From NCBI GenBank assembly GCA_000149265.1, contig CH003049.1, positions 55,016 through 119,015 of the forward strand: a stretch of DNA of 64,000 nt, given 5' to 3'. Source of the stretch: Ciona savignyi. Taxonomy: Eukaryota; Chordata; Ascidiacea; Phlebobranchia; Cionidae. The notes beneath the pieces are model-generated. The model had not been told where the DNA came from. It ran no database searches and worked only from the letters and a program-made list of their open reading frames with translations. A program made the position numbers and the translations under genes. Of this stretch, positions 1 through 11,700 are shown one piece after another (position 1 is the first letter of the stretch; the number at the start of each line of letters is the position of its first letter).

Positions 1-39
1 CTTAAATCACTTGGAATCAATTACTATACTTCGTAATTA

Positions 40-480
40 CAAAAGCCAAGATTTTAATGTTAGAGTTGTGGATAAAGTTACTTCTGGGGTTGAAATTAGT
101 GTTTGGGACAGGGTTAGAATTACTTTCAATAGCAATCTAAGCGCTCCAAGCGGTCCATGCGATCCAAGCGTTCTAAGCGACCCTGTAGTAATTAGAGGCA
201 CCCCACTTTTCGTACCAAGATTCCTTGTTTTTTTACAAAATAATGAAAGTATCACATGACATATAATCACAGCATCTCATAGTATAATTATAAAAAGCGA
301 AAAAACTACGTTAACTAGCATTTAAGCCTGAAAATACCGGTAACTCTAGCGCTTGGATCGTTTTCACGGTTAGAGTTAAACTTAGAGTGAGGGTTAGAGT
401 TAAGGTTAGAGATGGGGTTAGAGTTTGAACTAGGATTCCAAGTGCTCCATCTAAGTGCTTTAAGCGACCCTGTTATAAAT
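40..480. repeat. Hairpin MITE copies (CGCTTGG family)
   Basis: Two adjacent copies of a short palindromic element. Their ends read like CCTGTAGTA and AGCGNTCCAAGCG, and the middle is rich in GTTAGRGTTA steps. The first copy closely resembles the one at 58140-58340. Other copies lie at 4870-5020, 15885-15970 and 24105-24205. The GTTAGGG runs are part of this element and are not a telomere. Confidence 0.6.
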
Positions 481-619
481 GGAGGAATCCTAAAAATACG
501 GTAAAAACCTTGAATGAATAAACTTACGGCAAACACTTTTCGACCGCTTGAATTAAAATTTCTTCTAAGAACCGCGATCGAAATACCAACCATAGAAATC
601 TTACATTTGTAGAAATGTT

Positions 620-905
620 TGAATAGGATAAGATATTCGTGTTTATCCTCGTGAATGGGAAAATGCAAGAGTGTTAACACACGGGCTATCGTCAGATCTC
701 CTTGCACCCATCGTCAGGCTACGGAAGATATTGCAATGTTGTGCATACCTTATACGACCCTTTAATTTGGGAGAACTAAATTTAAATGGGTTCAGAAATA
801 GCGTTTAGTGCCTTGCCCAAAAACACAACCGTTTAGTTATTGACTAGTTTCGAAGCTGCTACCCTTAGACCGAAAGACGACCCACTACACCACCAATCTA
901 ATAGG
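620..905 (-). repeat. SINE-A copy
   Basis: On the minus strand this reads as a tRNA-like head, a conserved body and a tail ending in ATAAACACGAATATC. No gene was seen between 480 and 1600 apart from this copy and the hairpin at 1413-1449. Confidence 0.7.
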
Positions 906-1412
906 TTGAACAGGCCGGTATATATTGTACTGCCAAGAAAATACGAATAAAACTAGAGAGTGTCAATCACGTGTTTAAAATCACCACTATTTGCAAAACA
1001 CAATTTGTGTGCTATGCAAGCAGAATGACTAACCACAATTTGAATTTTATATACCGAGGTATGTGGTTTGTTTCTGCAAGCAGAAACGTATAGGTCCCTG
1101 AGGTAACAATCCGATCTTGTTGTTATCCATGTGCATTACATAAGATATGTTATTGTCAGATATGTGCATGTCAGGTCCAAGTTATCTGACAATCCAGAAA
1201 GTTTTAACCCGACTGCTATAGTTTTGTTTCTGCAAAGGAATTCGATTAAAATTTTGGTTTCTACATATTAAGGTCACGTTATCTAACAATCTTAAAGTGC
1301 CAATTCTTTTCTAACAATATAAAAAATGTCAATTTTTTTCTAGAGCGTAAAGTAGTGGTTAATGCACTAACATTTTACAAAATCAGATCAAAATTAGAGC
1401 AGCCGTTTAAGC

Positions 1413-1449
1413 GGAGATATATAAACAAGCGACTTGTTTATATATCTCC
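1413..1449. repeat. Perfect 17-bp inverted repeat with 3-nt loop
   Basis: GGAGATATATAAACAAG (1413-1429) and its exact reverse complement (1433-1449) are separated by CGA. It lies upstream of the GST gene and has no T-run that would make it a terminator. The function is unknown. Confidence 0.85.
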
Positions 1450-1892
1450 GGTTTAAGCGCTATTTCAATTCTATTACGTATTCTGTTAGGTGTCGGGGCC
1501 ACAAGCCATGTATGTCAAGCGTTTGGCAAGAAAACGGATAAAAAACAATATGTGTGACACGACATTATTGGTATAAATCAATCCTAGCTTGCCCACAATT
1601 TTAAAATGATAATATAGGTGACGTCATGGGTTGTAGGCAAATATCGATTGAAGCGATCAACCGTAGCGAATGGTGAATGGCAAAGCATATTTTCAAGTGA
1701 CCGAGCTTACGAAGTTTTAACCAAGTTAGAACGAATATGGGAACGAACATGATGTCTAATGTAAACTAGAATACTGAACGGTGGCTATTGATCTAAAAGT
1801 GTTAGTATTAACAATGAACTACAAAGAAATGAAACAGTTCGTAGATAAGATATTTGATTATTGTGCCAAAGTAGAAACTCGAAAGCTTATTA

Positions 1893-1957
1893 TGACGTCA
1901 ACTTTCTTTAATTACCCGGGCGTTGAGTTGTACATATTGCTTCATGGCTATATATAG
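1893..1957 (+). promoter_or_regulatory. Candidate GST promoter: CRE plus TATA box
   Basis: A perfect CRE octamer TGACGTCA (1893-1900) lies about 50 bp upstream of TATATATAG (1949-1957). Transcription would then start near 1980. A likely 5'UTR intron follows, from the donor GTATGT at 2027 to an AG at 2373, just before the ATG at 2388. Another TGACGTCA is at 1619-1626. The spacing is typical of CREB/ATF-driven promoters; use in vivo is inferred. Confidence 0.55.
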
Positions 1958-2084
1958 CTGGCGTTCGTGCGATATCACTTAATCACTGTATTAAAACTGT
2001 TGGTCGAGTATAGAATTCTCGTGTCGGTATGTAGGTACAAAACACACGATTACAACACAAGTAATAATCTACACTTTGGTATGC

Positions 2085-2285
2085 GATGCACTTAATGGAT
2101 ATTGCCCAAAACTAGTGCAATACTGCATTTTGCCAAAATTAAAGGAACGTCTCAATCATGCAAAACACAATACAATAGCTTTAGTAACCCGAAGATGTGC
2201 GCAAGGTAACTTGGCGATTACCCGCGTGTTAACGTTTCTTGTGTTTTCCCATTCACGGGATAAACATGAATATCCCATCCCATCT
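2085..2285 (+). repeat. SINE-A fragment in GST 5' leader
   Basis: The body and tail of SINE-A (TTAAAGGAACGTCTCAATCA through AACATGAATATCCCATCCC) lie inside the inferred 5'UTR intron of the GST gene. Confidence 0.65.
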
Positions 2286-2387
2286 TGGGATATGCTTGAC
2301 ATCCATACTATTTGGCAATTAAAAAGTCCGAACATTTAATACGGGATTCAGTTCAATGCAACATAAATCACAGAAATAGCCGACAAT

Positions 2388-2520
2388 ATGCCGACATACA
2401 AGTTGTGTTACTTTAATACAAGGCGTTTGGGCGAAATGGCGAGACTGGTTTTCGCAGAAGCTGGCGTCGAATACATCGATGAGAGGATTGATCAAGCAGA
2501 TTGGCCGGCAAGAAAATCAG
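2388..2520 (+). CDS. GST exon 1 (thioredoxin-fold N-terminus)
   Basis: Starts at ATG 2388 and ends at TCAG|GTTCT in phase 1. It carries the catalytic Tyr at about residue 8 and the conserved GEMARLVFAEAGVEY helix. Joining to exon 2 gives SEMPFGQ, the expected cis-Pro loop context. Confidence 0.88.
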
Positions 2521-4731
2521 GTTCTAATTTGTCTCTTTTAATGATTTATTATGTACCTACCAAAATCGCCCACACAGCAAAATGATACCCCAATTACCCA
2601 AAATACATATATACCCCTAATTACCACAGGATAAACATAAACCCCTAACTACACAGTAGACACATTAACCCCTAATTACCCCAGGGCACACATATACCCC
2701 AAATTACCGCAGGAAACCCCTTATTACCACAGGACAAACATAAACCCCTAATTACACTAGTACAAACATAAACTCCCAATTACCATAGGGTACATATAAA
2801 CCCCTAATTATAACATGAAACCCCTAATTACCTTAGGACACACATAACCCACTAATTATACTAGTACACACATAACCCCCTAATTATACTAGTACACACA
2901 AAAACCCTAATTACCCCAGGGCACACATAAAACCCCTAATTACCACAGGACACACATAAAATTACCGCAGGAAATCCTTAATTACCAAAAAACAAACATA
3001 AACCCCAATTACTTCCAGGACACACATAACGCCCTAATTACACTAGTACACCCATAAACCCCAAATTACTGCATAAAACCCCTAATTGCCACAGGACATT
3101 CATAAAATCCTAATTACCCTAGACACAAACTTCTTATTACCCAACACATACTCTCAGAAATGCCATTCGGGCAGATGCCAGTGTTATATGTTGATGGCGA
3201 GCCGATAGCTCACAGCAGAGCATTGATTCGATACCTTGGCCGATCTTTCAACCTGATGGGAAGTACAGACATGGACGCAGCAATAATTGATATGTGGATT
3301 GAAATCATGTTCGAAGCTGCCATCCAATAGCCTATCCATTCTTGGAGAAAGACGAGACAAAAAAGGTTTTGATCTTCAATTCACTTAGATTTCCAGAACT
3401 CTTCTTACATTCCCCTAAAGCTGATCCTAATTCACAGAAATAACCTAAATTAGCCGATCCTAATTTACAGGGATGAGCTAATTTAGCTGCTCTTAATTCA
3501 CGTGGATGAATTTAATTAGCAGATTTTAATTCACAAGAATGAACTAAGTTAGCTGCTCTTAATTTACAGAAATAAACTAAATTAGCTGATTCTAATTTAC
3601 AGGAATAAACTAAATTAGCTGATTCTAATTTACAGGGATGAACTAATTTAGCTGCTCTTAATTCACGTGGATGAATTAAATTAGCAGATTTTAATTTACA
3701 AAAATAACCTAAGATAGCTGCTCTTAATTTACAGGAATAAACGAAATTAGCTGATCCTAATTCAACCTTTCCAGGCAGAGCTTATCGAGGCTACATGGAA
3801 TGATCATCTTTTTCCAAAATTTACCAAAGTGAATGAACAAATTTTAAAGTCAGGTGGACCATATATACTTGGGGAGGTAATGATTATGAAAGCAGGGATT
3901 TTAAGGTTAGATAGGATAGGATATTCATCTTTATCCCCGTGAATGGGAAAACCAAGGGGGTTAACACACGGGCATTTGTGAGATCACCAAGTGCCTTGCC
4001 CAAGGACACAAGACTAGCTAGCGACCAGTTTCGCACCTTCAACCTTTTCGAATTAGAGGCGACGCACTTAACCGTTAGACCAACGGGCCAAACTAGTTTT
4101 TTTTTTAAAAACGTCTAACACGTCTAATTGGACGTGACCAAATCCTATTATCCACTGTTGTCTATATCTGGTACATAAATGTACGGTTCTACCCCATATG
4201 TACACACATGACGTTAAGCTAAACTTGATTGGCACCGGAACCTTCAATTAATAGAAAAAACGGAAAACTTTACTTGTAGATATATTCTTTATTAAGTTTT
4301 GTTTCTATGTATGTGTCTCAGTGTAATCGCACAACGCTTTATAAAGCAAATAATGACGTAGATGGACAACAACTGCTTTAAGTGTCAATGACGTCATGAA
4401 GTGATACGTATCAATGACGTCATGAAGTGATACGCATCAATGACGTCATAAGGTGATGACAGAATGAACATAGCCGGCATGGATTAACTAAAATTCAGTT
4501 TTTGCAAATATGATATCAAAATTGCTATAGGATAATTAATTTTGCGTTTCGTCCTAACACTGTGGCATTTACAGAAACTCTCAGTGGCTGATGTTGTGGT
4601 GTGCTCTATAATCGAGCTCAATGGAATGGTTTCCCGAGAAAACATGGGATTCGGTTCCGTTGGTGACAAAAATGAATGAATGTTTCAAGCTACGACCGAA
4701 TATTGCAGCGTGGCTGCAAAAACGTCCATAA
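2388..4731 (+). CDS. Sigma-class glutathione S-transferase, four exons, two frameshifts
   Basis: This encodes a cytosolic glutathione S-transferase, which conjugates glutathione to electrophiles or isomerises prostaglandin-type substrates. Exons are 2388-2520, 3158-3365, 3775-3876 and 4575-4731. Exon 1 gives YKLCYFNTRRLGEMARLVFA with the sigma-class catalytic Tyr. Exon 2 gives the glutathione-site motif MPFGQMPVLYVDGEPIAHSR and, after a frame change, YPFLEKDETKK. Exon 3 gives the helical C-domain and GGPYILGE. Exon 4 gives KLSVADVVVCSIIELN and, in another frame, LRPNIAAWLQKRP then stop, the usual GST C-terminus. The total of about 200 residues fits the family. Exon 2 meets an in-frame TAG at 3328 and is 2 nt too long (or 1 nt short); exon 4 has one extra base near 4620. 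It is either a recent pseudogene or a locus with base-call errors. Confidence 0.85.
2581..3150. repeat. Satellite-like array in GST intron 1
   Basis: About 20 degenerate units of roughly 28 bp on the theme CCCCTAATTACCACAGGACA fill nearly all of the intron. Many units contain CCACAGG, an acceptor-like string. Confidence 0.85.
3158..3365 (+). CDS. GST exon 2 with internal frameshift
   Basis: Acceptor CTCTCAG|AAATGCC, donor AAG|GTTTTG. The first half encodes the glutathione-binding loop and SRALIRYLGRSFNLMG. After FEAAIQ the frame hits TAG (3328-3330), while YPFLEKDETKK continues in another frame. The exon length is not compatible with both splice phases, which agrees with an indel near 3325-3335. 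Confidence 0.8.
3390..3765. repeat. Satellite-like array in GST intron 2
   Basis: About ten units of 33-47 bp alternate between GCTGATTCTAATTTACAGG and GCTGCTCTTAATTCACGTGG, followed by AACTAAATTAG-type strings. Many units end in TTTACAG or TTCACAG, matching an acceptor consensus. The true acceptor CCTTTCCAG follows at 3774. Confidence 0.85.
3775..3876 (+). CDS. GST exon 3 (C-terminal helical domain)
   Basis: Acceptor TTTCCAG, donor GAG|GTAATG, phase 0 at both ends. It encodes AELIEATWNDHLFPKF then KSGGPYILGE, which is typical GST C-domain sequence preceding a KLxxAD motif. Confidence 0.85.
3905..4105 (-). repeat. SINE-A copy in GST intron 3
   Basis: Minus-strand copy from ATAGGATATTCATCTTTATC to the tRNA-like head near 4100. 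A deletion has joined the tail to the head-proximal body. Confidence 0.7.
4389..4448. promoter_or_regulatory. Three CRE octamers at exact 26-bp spacing
   Basis: Perfect palindromes TGACGTCA sit at 4389, 4415 and 4441. They are part of a short tandem repeat whose 26-bp unit includes ATGAAGTGATACG. The array is in GST intron 3, about 130 bp before the last exon. Confidence 0.8.
4575..4731 (+). CDS. GST exon 4 with +1 frameshift and stop
   Basis: Acceptor TTTACAG at 4574. KLSVADVVVCSIIELN reads in phase 0. EWFPEKTW and PNIAAWLQKRP then read one frame on, ending at TAA 4729-4731. One extra G near 4620 would explain the change. Confidence 0.82.
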
Positions 4732-4869
4732 GAAAAAAATCCACTTTCCGACGGATAATCTGCAAATATGTGTGCAAAGCACAAATAAAATTTAAAACAT
4801 TTAATAAAAGTGTCAATTACCACGAATTTTGATTTGTCTATTTAATATAACAAATGGAACGGTACCTTT

Positions 4870-5020
4870 AAATACTACAGGATCGCTTGGAACGCAATGA
4901 AGCTTATGAAATTAATGTTAGGGTTAGGGTTAAAGTTAGTTCTGGGGTTGAGATTAGTCTTTGGAACAGGGTTAGAATTGCATTCCATAGCGATCCAAGC
5001 GGTCCTGTAGTATTTATAGT
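4870..5020. repeat. Hairpin MITE, complete copy
   Basis: Near-perfect terminal inverted repeats: TACTACAGGATCGCTTGGA on the left and the complement CCAAGCGGTCCTGTAGTA on the right. Between them lies GTTAGGGTTAGGGTT and TTCTGGGGTTGAGATTAG. No coding capacity was seen. Confidence 0.8.
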
Positions 5021-5649
5021 GACACCCAAAATGGCACGATGTGTTCGTATCAAGCATTAGATGGCTACTTATAATCGTTAGTCATCACTTTAGGACGATG
5101 AGTGATCACTTGAAGATGCGTCGGAATCGAAATCTGACGAGTCACTACTACTGTCATTAGCATTCTGCTAAAGTTTACATTTGTTGGATGCGTTGTTATG
5201 TTCTGAGGAATACACCTCATACCCACAGTCAAACAGAGTAATACTCCTTTTTGGAGATTTCGGGACAACATGGCATGAAAAAATGTCGTTTTGGTTTCAC
5301 AGTATAATTAGGCTCAATTTTTATAAAAAAAAAAAAACATTTTGGTTTTTAACGTCCCAGGAAAGTTTCCCTAAATTTATCACCCAAAATTTTGGTTTCA
5401 GCATATAGAGACCATGTTATCTAACAAATAACAAAGTTTCATTACCATTTCACATCTTTTTTTGTATTCTTATGGAAAGTAGCAATAAACAACCACAGTC
5501 GTATTAATAAAGCTAGTATTTGCTTTAGGGATGTGATTAGACGTTTCTATACTAGTTTAACCTGTACAGCCCGGTATAGAAGAGGAGCGAGTTTTTCAGA
5601 TTTTTAAAAAGTAAACACTCTATCATTCTTTTCCGTGAACAAAATAACA

Positions 5650-5875
5650 GTCGTAAGGATATAGGAGGGACTAGGATATTCGTGTTTACCCTCGTGAATG
5701 GGAAACACATAATACGCGGGCAATCATCAAATCACCTCACGCCCACCGTCGGGTTACCGGAGCAATTGTAGTGTGTTTTGTATAATTGGGACATTTCTTC
5801 AATTTGGTGGAACCCATTAATCCGCTAGGTTTAGGTAATGTGCCTTGACCAAAGACACAGTTGTAACGCTTAATT
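5650..5875 (-). repeat. SINE-A copy
   Basis: Reverse-strand copy without its tRNA-like head. From 5020 to 8600 I see no exons, only SINE/MITE pieces and AT-rich sequence. Confidence 0.65.
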
Positions 5876-6419
5876 TTTTAAAAACAATTTTACAAATCAC
5901 ACTTAGAACAACAATTAATATCAAATTAATTTTGGAACAATTAATAACAAGTTCAGCAAAATACAATTAGTCACAATTTTAGAGCAAAATATTTGTTTTA
6001 AATTTTCACGAACCACCCAAGTTTTCTGTACTGTTGTATTAACGTACCCTTGACACATATTTGTTGAACTTGTTAAGCACGATAAGCATTTGTATTGTTG
6101 ACTCTTCATATTGGTTTTTCTGGATAAGGGTACTTGTATGTCGTTGACATGCCACTTTCGTCACGTACGCTACGTTGGGACGAATATTTTCATAAGTCAG
6201 GGATCTCCAGGCCATATTTTTATTGGACAAATCATTCGTACTGATTTTTATAGCTGTATATTTATTTTTCCAGTATAGCCTTAACGCAGTGTAAAACTGA
6301 TGAAGTATAACCTACAATATTTTGTACAGTTAAAACATGCACTAGCAATGGGTAGTTTGAGTGGTATTTTCTACCAGGCCAGTTTTTAACACCAGGATAG
6401 CTCGTCATCAAAACCTTTT

Positions 6420-6600
6420 TTATATATAAAGCGGTATATGATCTGGTGACCTTAACCAATCGGCCACCGAACCGTCATTCAAACAGTTTTTATTGATCTA
6501 AGTTTCGAACCCTTGAAGGGCTCGTCACCAGGACCGTTTCTTTATAAGAGTCGGTATATGTATAGGTCGTTGACTTGTATGACTTGACGCTTTAGGTTTA
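6420..6600 (-). repeat. SINE-B copy
   Basis: On the minus strand a tRNA-like sequence with TATACCGACTCTTATAAA and a B-box-like region near GGGTTCGAAACTT. Confidence 0.6.
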
Positions 6601-6694
6601 GAATATCTTGGTTAAACCGCCGAGAAGTGTGTAATAGTGTAATTTTTTATAAACATTTATTTTTTAATTTTTATTTTATTTATTTTTTTTAATT

Positions 6695-6865
6695 TATTTG
6701 GGTTTAGCGGCCACGTCAAAGTATACCAAAGTTTAATACTTTATATTGCTTTGTTAGACGCGTTCAAACGACTGTCGTTTTACCGTTTTTTTCCGTTTTC
6801 CAATTTTTTAAAAAAATTTAGTTTAGTTTTCCAAAAACTAAACTAAATAAACTAAATTAAAGAAT
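6695..6865. repeat. MITE with TTTAGCGGCCACGTC end
   Basis: Begins GGTTTAGCGGCCACGTC, contains GTTTTACCGTTTTTT and ends in repeated AAACTAAA. Related copies lie at 7430-7560, 8140-8215, 17938-18113, 20030-20165, 28610-28775, 45395-45545 and 48275-48345. Confidence 0.65.
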
Positions 6866-8329
6866 GGCAAATGCGCTTGAAACTGTGCTCATCGACTGTG
6901 TCACCAAAATCGTCGGAATATCATACGAAGGGTAGTGAATTCGAAACCCTAAAGGCACTAGCGAGTCGATTGTGTTCTTGGTCAAGTCACTTACCAGTGG
7001 TTGTCTTAACAAATGTGTTAAAATAAGTATATATAGATATATATTCTACTTGTTTAATACAGTGCAATAGACCCGGCAACCCAATAGTGTGATAATCTAA
7101 TGATAGCCAAAGCATTATAAAGCTCTTTATATTTTTCATTCTGGGCTTAAAGACATGTATTTTTTCGTACCACAAGCGTAATTTCATCCCCGTTTAACAA
7201 AACCCAAATATTAGGCCATCGTTCGGTTAATTCGACTGTATAATAAAACTCTGAAAAGGGAACTGAAAGGTAATGTCGTTAAAAGTGGTATTCAGTCGTG
7301 CAGTTACTCTGACGACTGACCGATTTGGAAATAGAAACGGATGCAACAATTAGTAGATTCTTAATATCAGATATTTCTTCTTTGCCGATTAGTTTTGAAT
7401 TAAACATGTGTTAGCTGTTCGTTTAGCCGTCTTTCTCGTTCTTAATGTTTTCGTGATTTGTTTTATTTGCCGCTATTTAATACTAGGACAAAATAAACTA
7501 AAATAAACTAAAGCAGTTTGCCCTTATTGGGTCGAGCGGTCAGTTTAAAGTAACGTTTAAGGTTAAATTGATACTTTTCATGTTTTACAAGGGCGTTGGA
7601 CTGTTTGGCCTGTCAGTTCTAGCGGACCGGGCAAACATAAGAGATGAGACCAGTCATATTTGCTTAGTTGGGCTTGTTAAGGTTGGAAGCTAAATAAACA
7701 GTCTGTAGCCGGTGCCTGAATAAACTAAGGATGCTTAAAAGCTTGCCAGTAAAACGCCCATAGCTAGGAGTTTACAAGAGGAAATTTTCAAGAATCCAAT
7801 ATGTTACTAGTCCAGTCTAGGTGGTGAGTTTAATCAGCAAAGCAGTTTCTTACCAAATATTGCCAAGATTACTGCTCCATTCGAATTTGCAGTAATTTTA
7901 TCATATAAATCGCGTAAATTATTTGTTTGAAGGTTTATTAGTTTAAGTTTATTTTAGTTTTAGATTATGAGCGATTATTTTATACTGAAAAGAAACCCAA
8001 AGGTTTATAGATTTTCCAGTATCATATTAAAGAATGACTATATTTTTTATTAGCAAACAATGTTTCGCCAAATGTCGCCGAGATTACGGTATCATCTTAA
8101 AGTTGCGGTATCTAGTTTTACCATAAAAATAGAATACAATATTTATTTTCTTTGTTTTCGTTTATTTGCTCTTATTTGATACTTGTAAAATAAATAAACT
8201 AAACTAAAGGTTTATAATTTTTCCAGTATCCCAGTAAATAGTAAATAACTTAACTTTTTAGATAGTTGGTGTTATAGTAAAATGATATTTAATATTGATT
8301 TGTAAAAAGCAATAAAAAAAGTTACAACT

Positions 8330-8420
8330 ATTGCAGTGTGTTGAGTATGCATTAGGCAAGTCCCTTAGGTGCCTTGCCTAGGGACACAACTTGCGAGCGA
8401 CCAGTTTCGAACCTGCTATA
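8330..8420 (-). repeat. SINE-A head fragment
   Basis: Head-proximal part including GTGCCTTGCCTAGGGACACA and CGACCAGTTTCGAACCTGC, just upstream of the connexin start exon. Confidence 0.6.
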
Positions 8421-8617
8421 ATAATTTTTAAAGTGAATTTAATCATTACTAATAGTGTTTGTCGTACAAGTCGAAATATTATGTAAATGTTACGCTCAAA
8501 GCATTAGTAAAAACTTAGAATCGTACTATAATACGTTGGTGCAAAATGACAAAAAATCTTATTTTTACAGTCAAATGCCTTAGCGTTTTTAAGAAGTATT
8601 AATACTTTATCGAAAAT

Positions 8618-8738
8618 ATGGGGTGGCATATTGTGCAAAAACTGGTGGAAGGCACTGGAGCTCATTCCACAATTGTTGGGAAATATTGGATCACCGCGTT
8701 TTTCGTGCTTCGATTTCTTCTAGTGATTTCCATAGCAA
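8618..8738 (+). CDS. Connexin exon 1 (N-terminus and TM1)
   Basis: Starts MGWHIVQKLVEGTGAHST and runs through VGKYWITAFFVLRFLLVISI, matching the connexin N-terminal helix and TM1. The donor is GCAA|GTAAGC in phase 1. Confidence 0.88.
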
Positions 8739-11700
8739 GTAAGCTATGTTTATTGTATTCTATCTAAAATACAGATTAGTATGGAACACAGACTAAAGCA
8801 TTTTTCGTAGTAAGATTGGTGACGCGTTTTAACCATGGAGATGACCCGTCATGACCCATTATCTTGGTGGTTTGTTCTTCGCCTTTCAGCCGAAGTGTTG
8901 CAGGTTCATTACTGATCTTTAGCTAGTCGGTTGTTTCCTTGGATAAGGTACCTAACGGACAATCCAAAATGTTAGGTTCTAATAAATTAAGGAACATCTG
9001 AATCATACACATGACACAACCCCCGTGACCCGGCGGTGGGCGTGAGTTGATCTGACGATTGCCCATGTTTGCGCCGCTTCCGTTTTCCACTGAAATAAAC
9101 ATGAATATCCTATATATTTATCCTATTACATGGTCAACCGTCGTAATCCCGTGTGTATAGAACAAGTTGAACTAATGCAGTAATTAAAAAGTTTGTCGAA
9201 CGTAAAATAAGAGTGTATTCTCAGACACACACCAGCACAGCTTTGAAAGTATAGTTAGCGCGCGACCGAATTATGCGTATTTAAAAACATGTAACAACTC
9301 TCACAACCGACCCGTCAGAATTATAACAAACTCGTTTCCGATTCATTTTTTAAAGTAATGGGCCGAATAAGAATATTGTTATACATCTGTACGTATTTAA
9401 ATCGGTTACGTTAGGATTTGTCCATACAACTCGTATTATCTCCCTCTAGGCTGCTTCTAAACCAAAAGTAACACCCAATTGTTAGGCAATTCGCATTGAT
9501 ATGTTATTTCTTATTACGCTGGTATATGAGGCTAAACTTATATAGGACGATCAGGTGATAATGAAATTGTTGCTTTAATTAACTTTTTAAAACCGCTTTG
9601 GTTACGTCAATTAGACAACCATTCAGCCACAAAAAATAGGAGCTTTTTGTTTAATTTCTTCAAGGTTCGAATCCATAAGGGAATCGTCGCTAAGGCGTTA
9701 ATATACATTTTCGGTCGCGGTAACCATTCGGCCAGACGACCATACGGAAAATCAGAAGCCTGATGGCGATCTTTGAAAAATTCGTCTTCAGACAACCCGA
9801 CTATTAATATTACTTTATCTTGCAAATGTTCAAATATCAACTAAATAACTATAGCCATTAACTATATAAAGCTGCGTATTAAAAAATAATCTTGACAATA
9901 TTAATCAATTTTTTATGAGACATGTAGGTGACTACTCGATTTATTAACGCGTTATGGTTTTCACCCAAGAATTTACCCCTACTTAAGTTATTGTACTATA
10001 TATCCACGACACATGTCTGCGAAGTACATGGAACGCCACTTATACTCAAGCACAAAACACACATCATATATATTTGATCAGATGATCAAACATTAGCCAA
10101 AGTTCGCCTTAAAAGATAAACAGAGTCACGTATAGGCGGGTTGCCCACGTAGACATTGCGCTTTGTAAGGATATGCGTTTTGTGAGAAAGTCATTGCCAT
10201 TGTTATAGACCGTTATGTCCTATTAATTTATCGCTCTATCATATGGTCGTCCCTGATCATGACTAATCATTTCCTATGATTGATACTCACTAGTATTAAA
10301 AAAGCAGGTGTTAAATGAAACCGGTGGGTAATCCATATATACAGATTCATACTATATGTGGGTTTTGTAGTCAAAGGCAAAACTTTTTGATGTAAACGAA
10401 TATCCGACAGTTTAGTCTTGTGGTTTGTTATTGCCTTGCGTTTCAGCCGAAGGGTTGCAGATTCGAAACTAGTTATTAGCTGGTCGGCTGTGTCTTTGTA
10501 CAAGGCACTTTACCGGACATTGCCTGAACCCAGCGGATTAATAGGTTCTACTAAATTAAAGGATATACAACACCATAAAACACTTAAATCAAAGTAGGCC
10601 CGAGGTGATCTGACGATTGCCTGTGTGTTAACACTCTTGGTTTTCTCATTCACGGGAATAAACATTAATATCTTATCCTTAGAATTATGTTGACTATTCG
10701 GTCACACGAATACTTTTCGATAAATTGGATTCGAAAACTTGTAAATAGCTAGTTAGCCGTGACCTTTGGTAAGGCACTTAGCTGGGACTGATGTAATTCA
10801 TTAAACAAACACCGTGGCTAGATCGTATTTAGCACAACGTAGCATTTCGTTTAATGCATAACTGTGGACACGAGTTATCTCATGGTAACTCTGGTAAATT
10901 TTTAAACACATGGATTCCCATTAATCAATATTTAACGATGTAAAACCCATTCCGTGATTAATTTCCAATCCATCAATTTACGTTACTAGTTATGTGACGA
11001 TAAGCAAGTACAAACCAATCAGTAATAAATTCTTCAACACTTAAATGTCCAACACAACTTCTTTGACGATATCGCGTACAAACCATTCAGCGAGATCGCC
11101 TCCCACCAAGATAAAAAATAAAATATTCATCTATAAGTTGTAGTAACAGCCATTTATACCCACGACACATTTCTGTGATGTACATGGATCTTATACTTAA
11201 CCACAAAACACACATCATATATATTCGATCAGCGTACAAACCATTCAGCAAAAAACGAAATCGCGTACAAACCACACCAAAATATCCATCTCTAAGTTGT
11301 AGTAGGATAGGATAGGATAGGATATTCATGTTTATCCCCGTGAATGGGTAAACCAAGGGGGTTATCACACGGGCGATCGTCAGATCCTCGCGCTCATCGT
11401 CGGGTTACTGGAGCTATTGCAGTGTGTTGTATATGATAGAGACGTTCCTTCAATTTGGTAGAACCCATTAATCCACTGGGTTCAGGCAATGTCCGTGAAG
11501 TGCCTTGCCCAAGGACACAACCGACTAGCTAGCGACCAGTTTCGCACCTGCAACCTTTCGATTGAAAGGCGACGCACCGTTAGACCAGCCGGTAGTAACA
11601 CTCATTTGCACTTCCAGAAGCGTCATGGAGCGGCGACCAGGGGGATATGGTTTGCAACACGTTGTCACCTGGTTGCAAAAACGTTTGCTTCAACCAGTTT

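Noticed and set aside
4916-4940. Telomere-like GTTAGGGTTAGGGTT
   Set aside because: Only two or three repeats, always between the inverted ends of the hairpin MITE.
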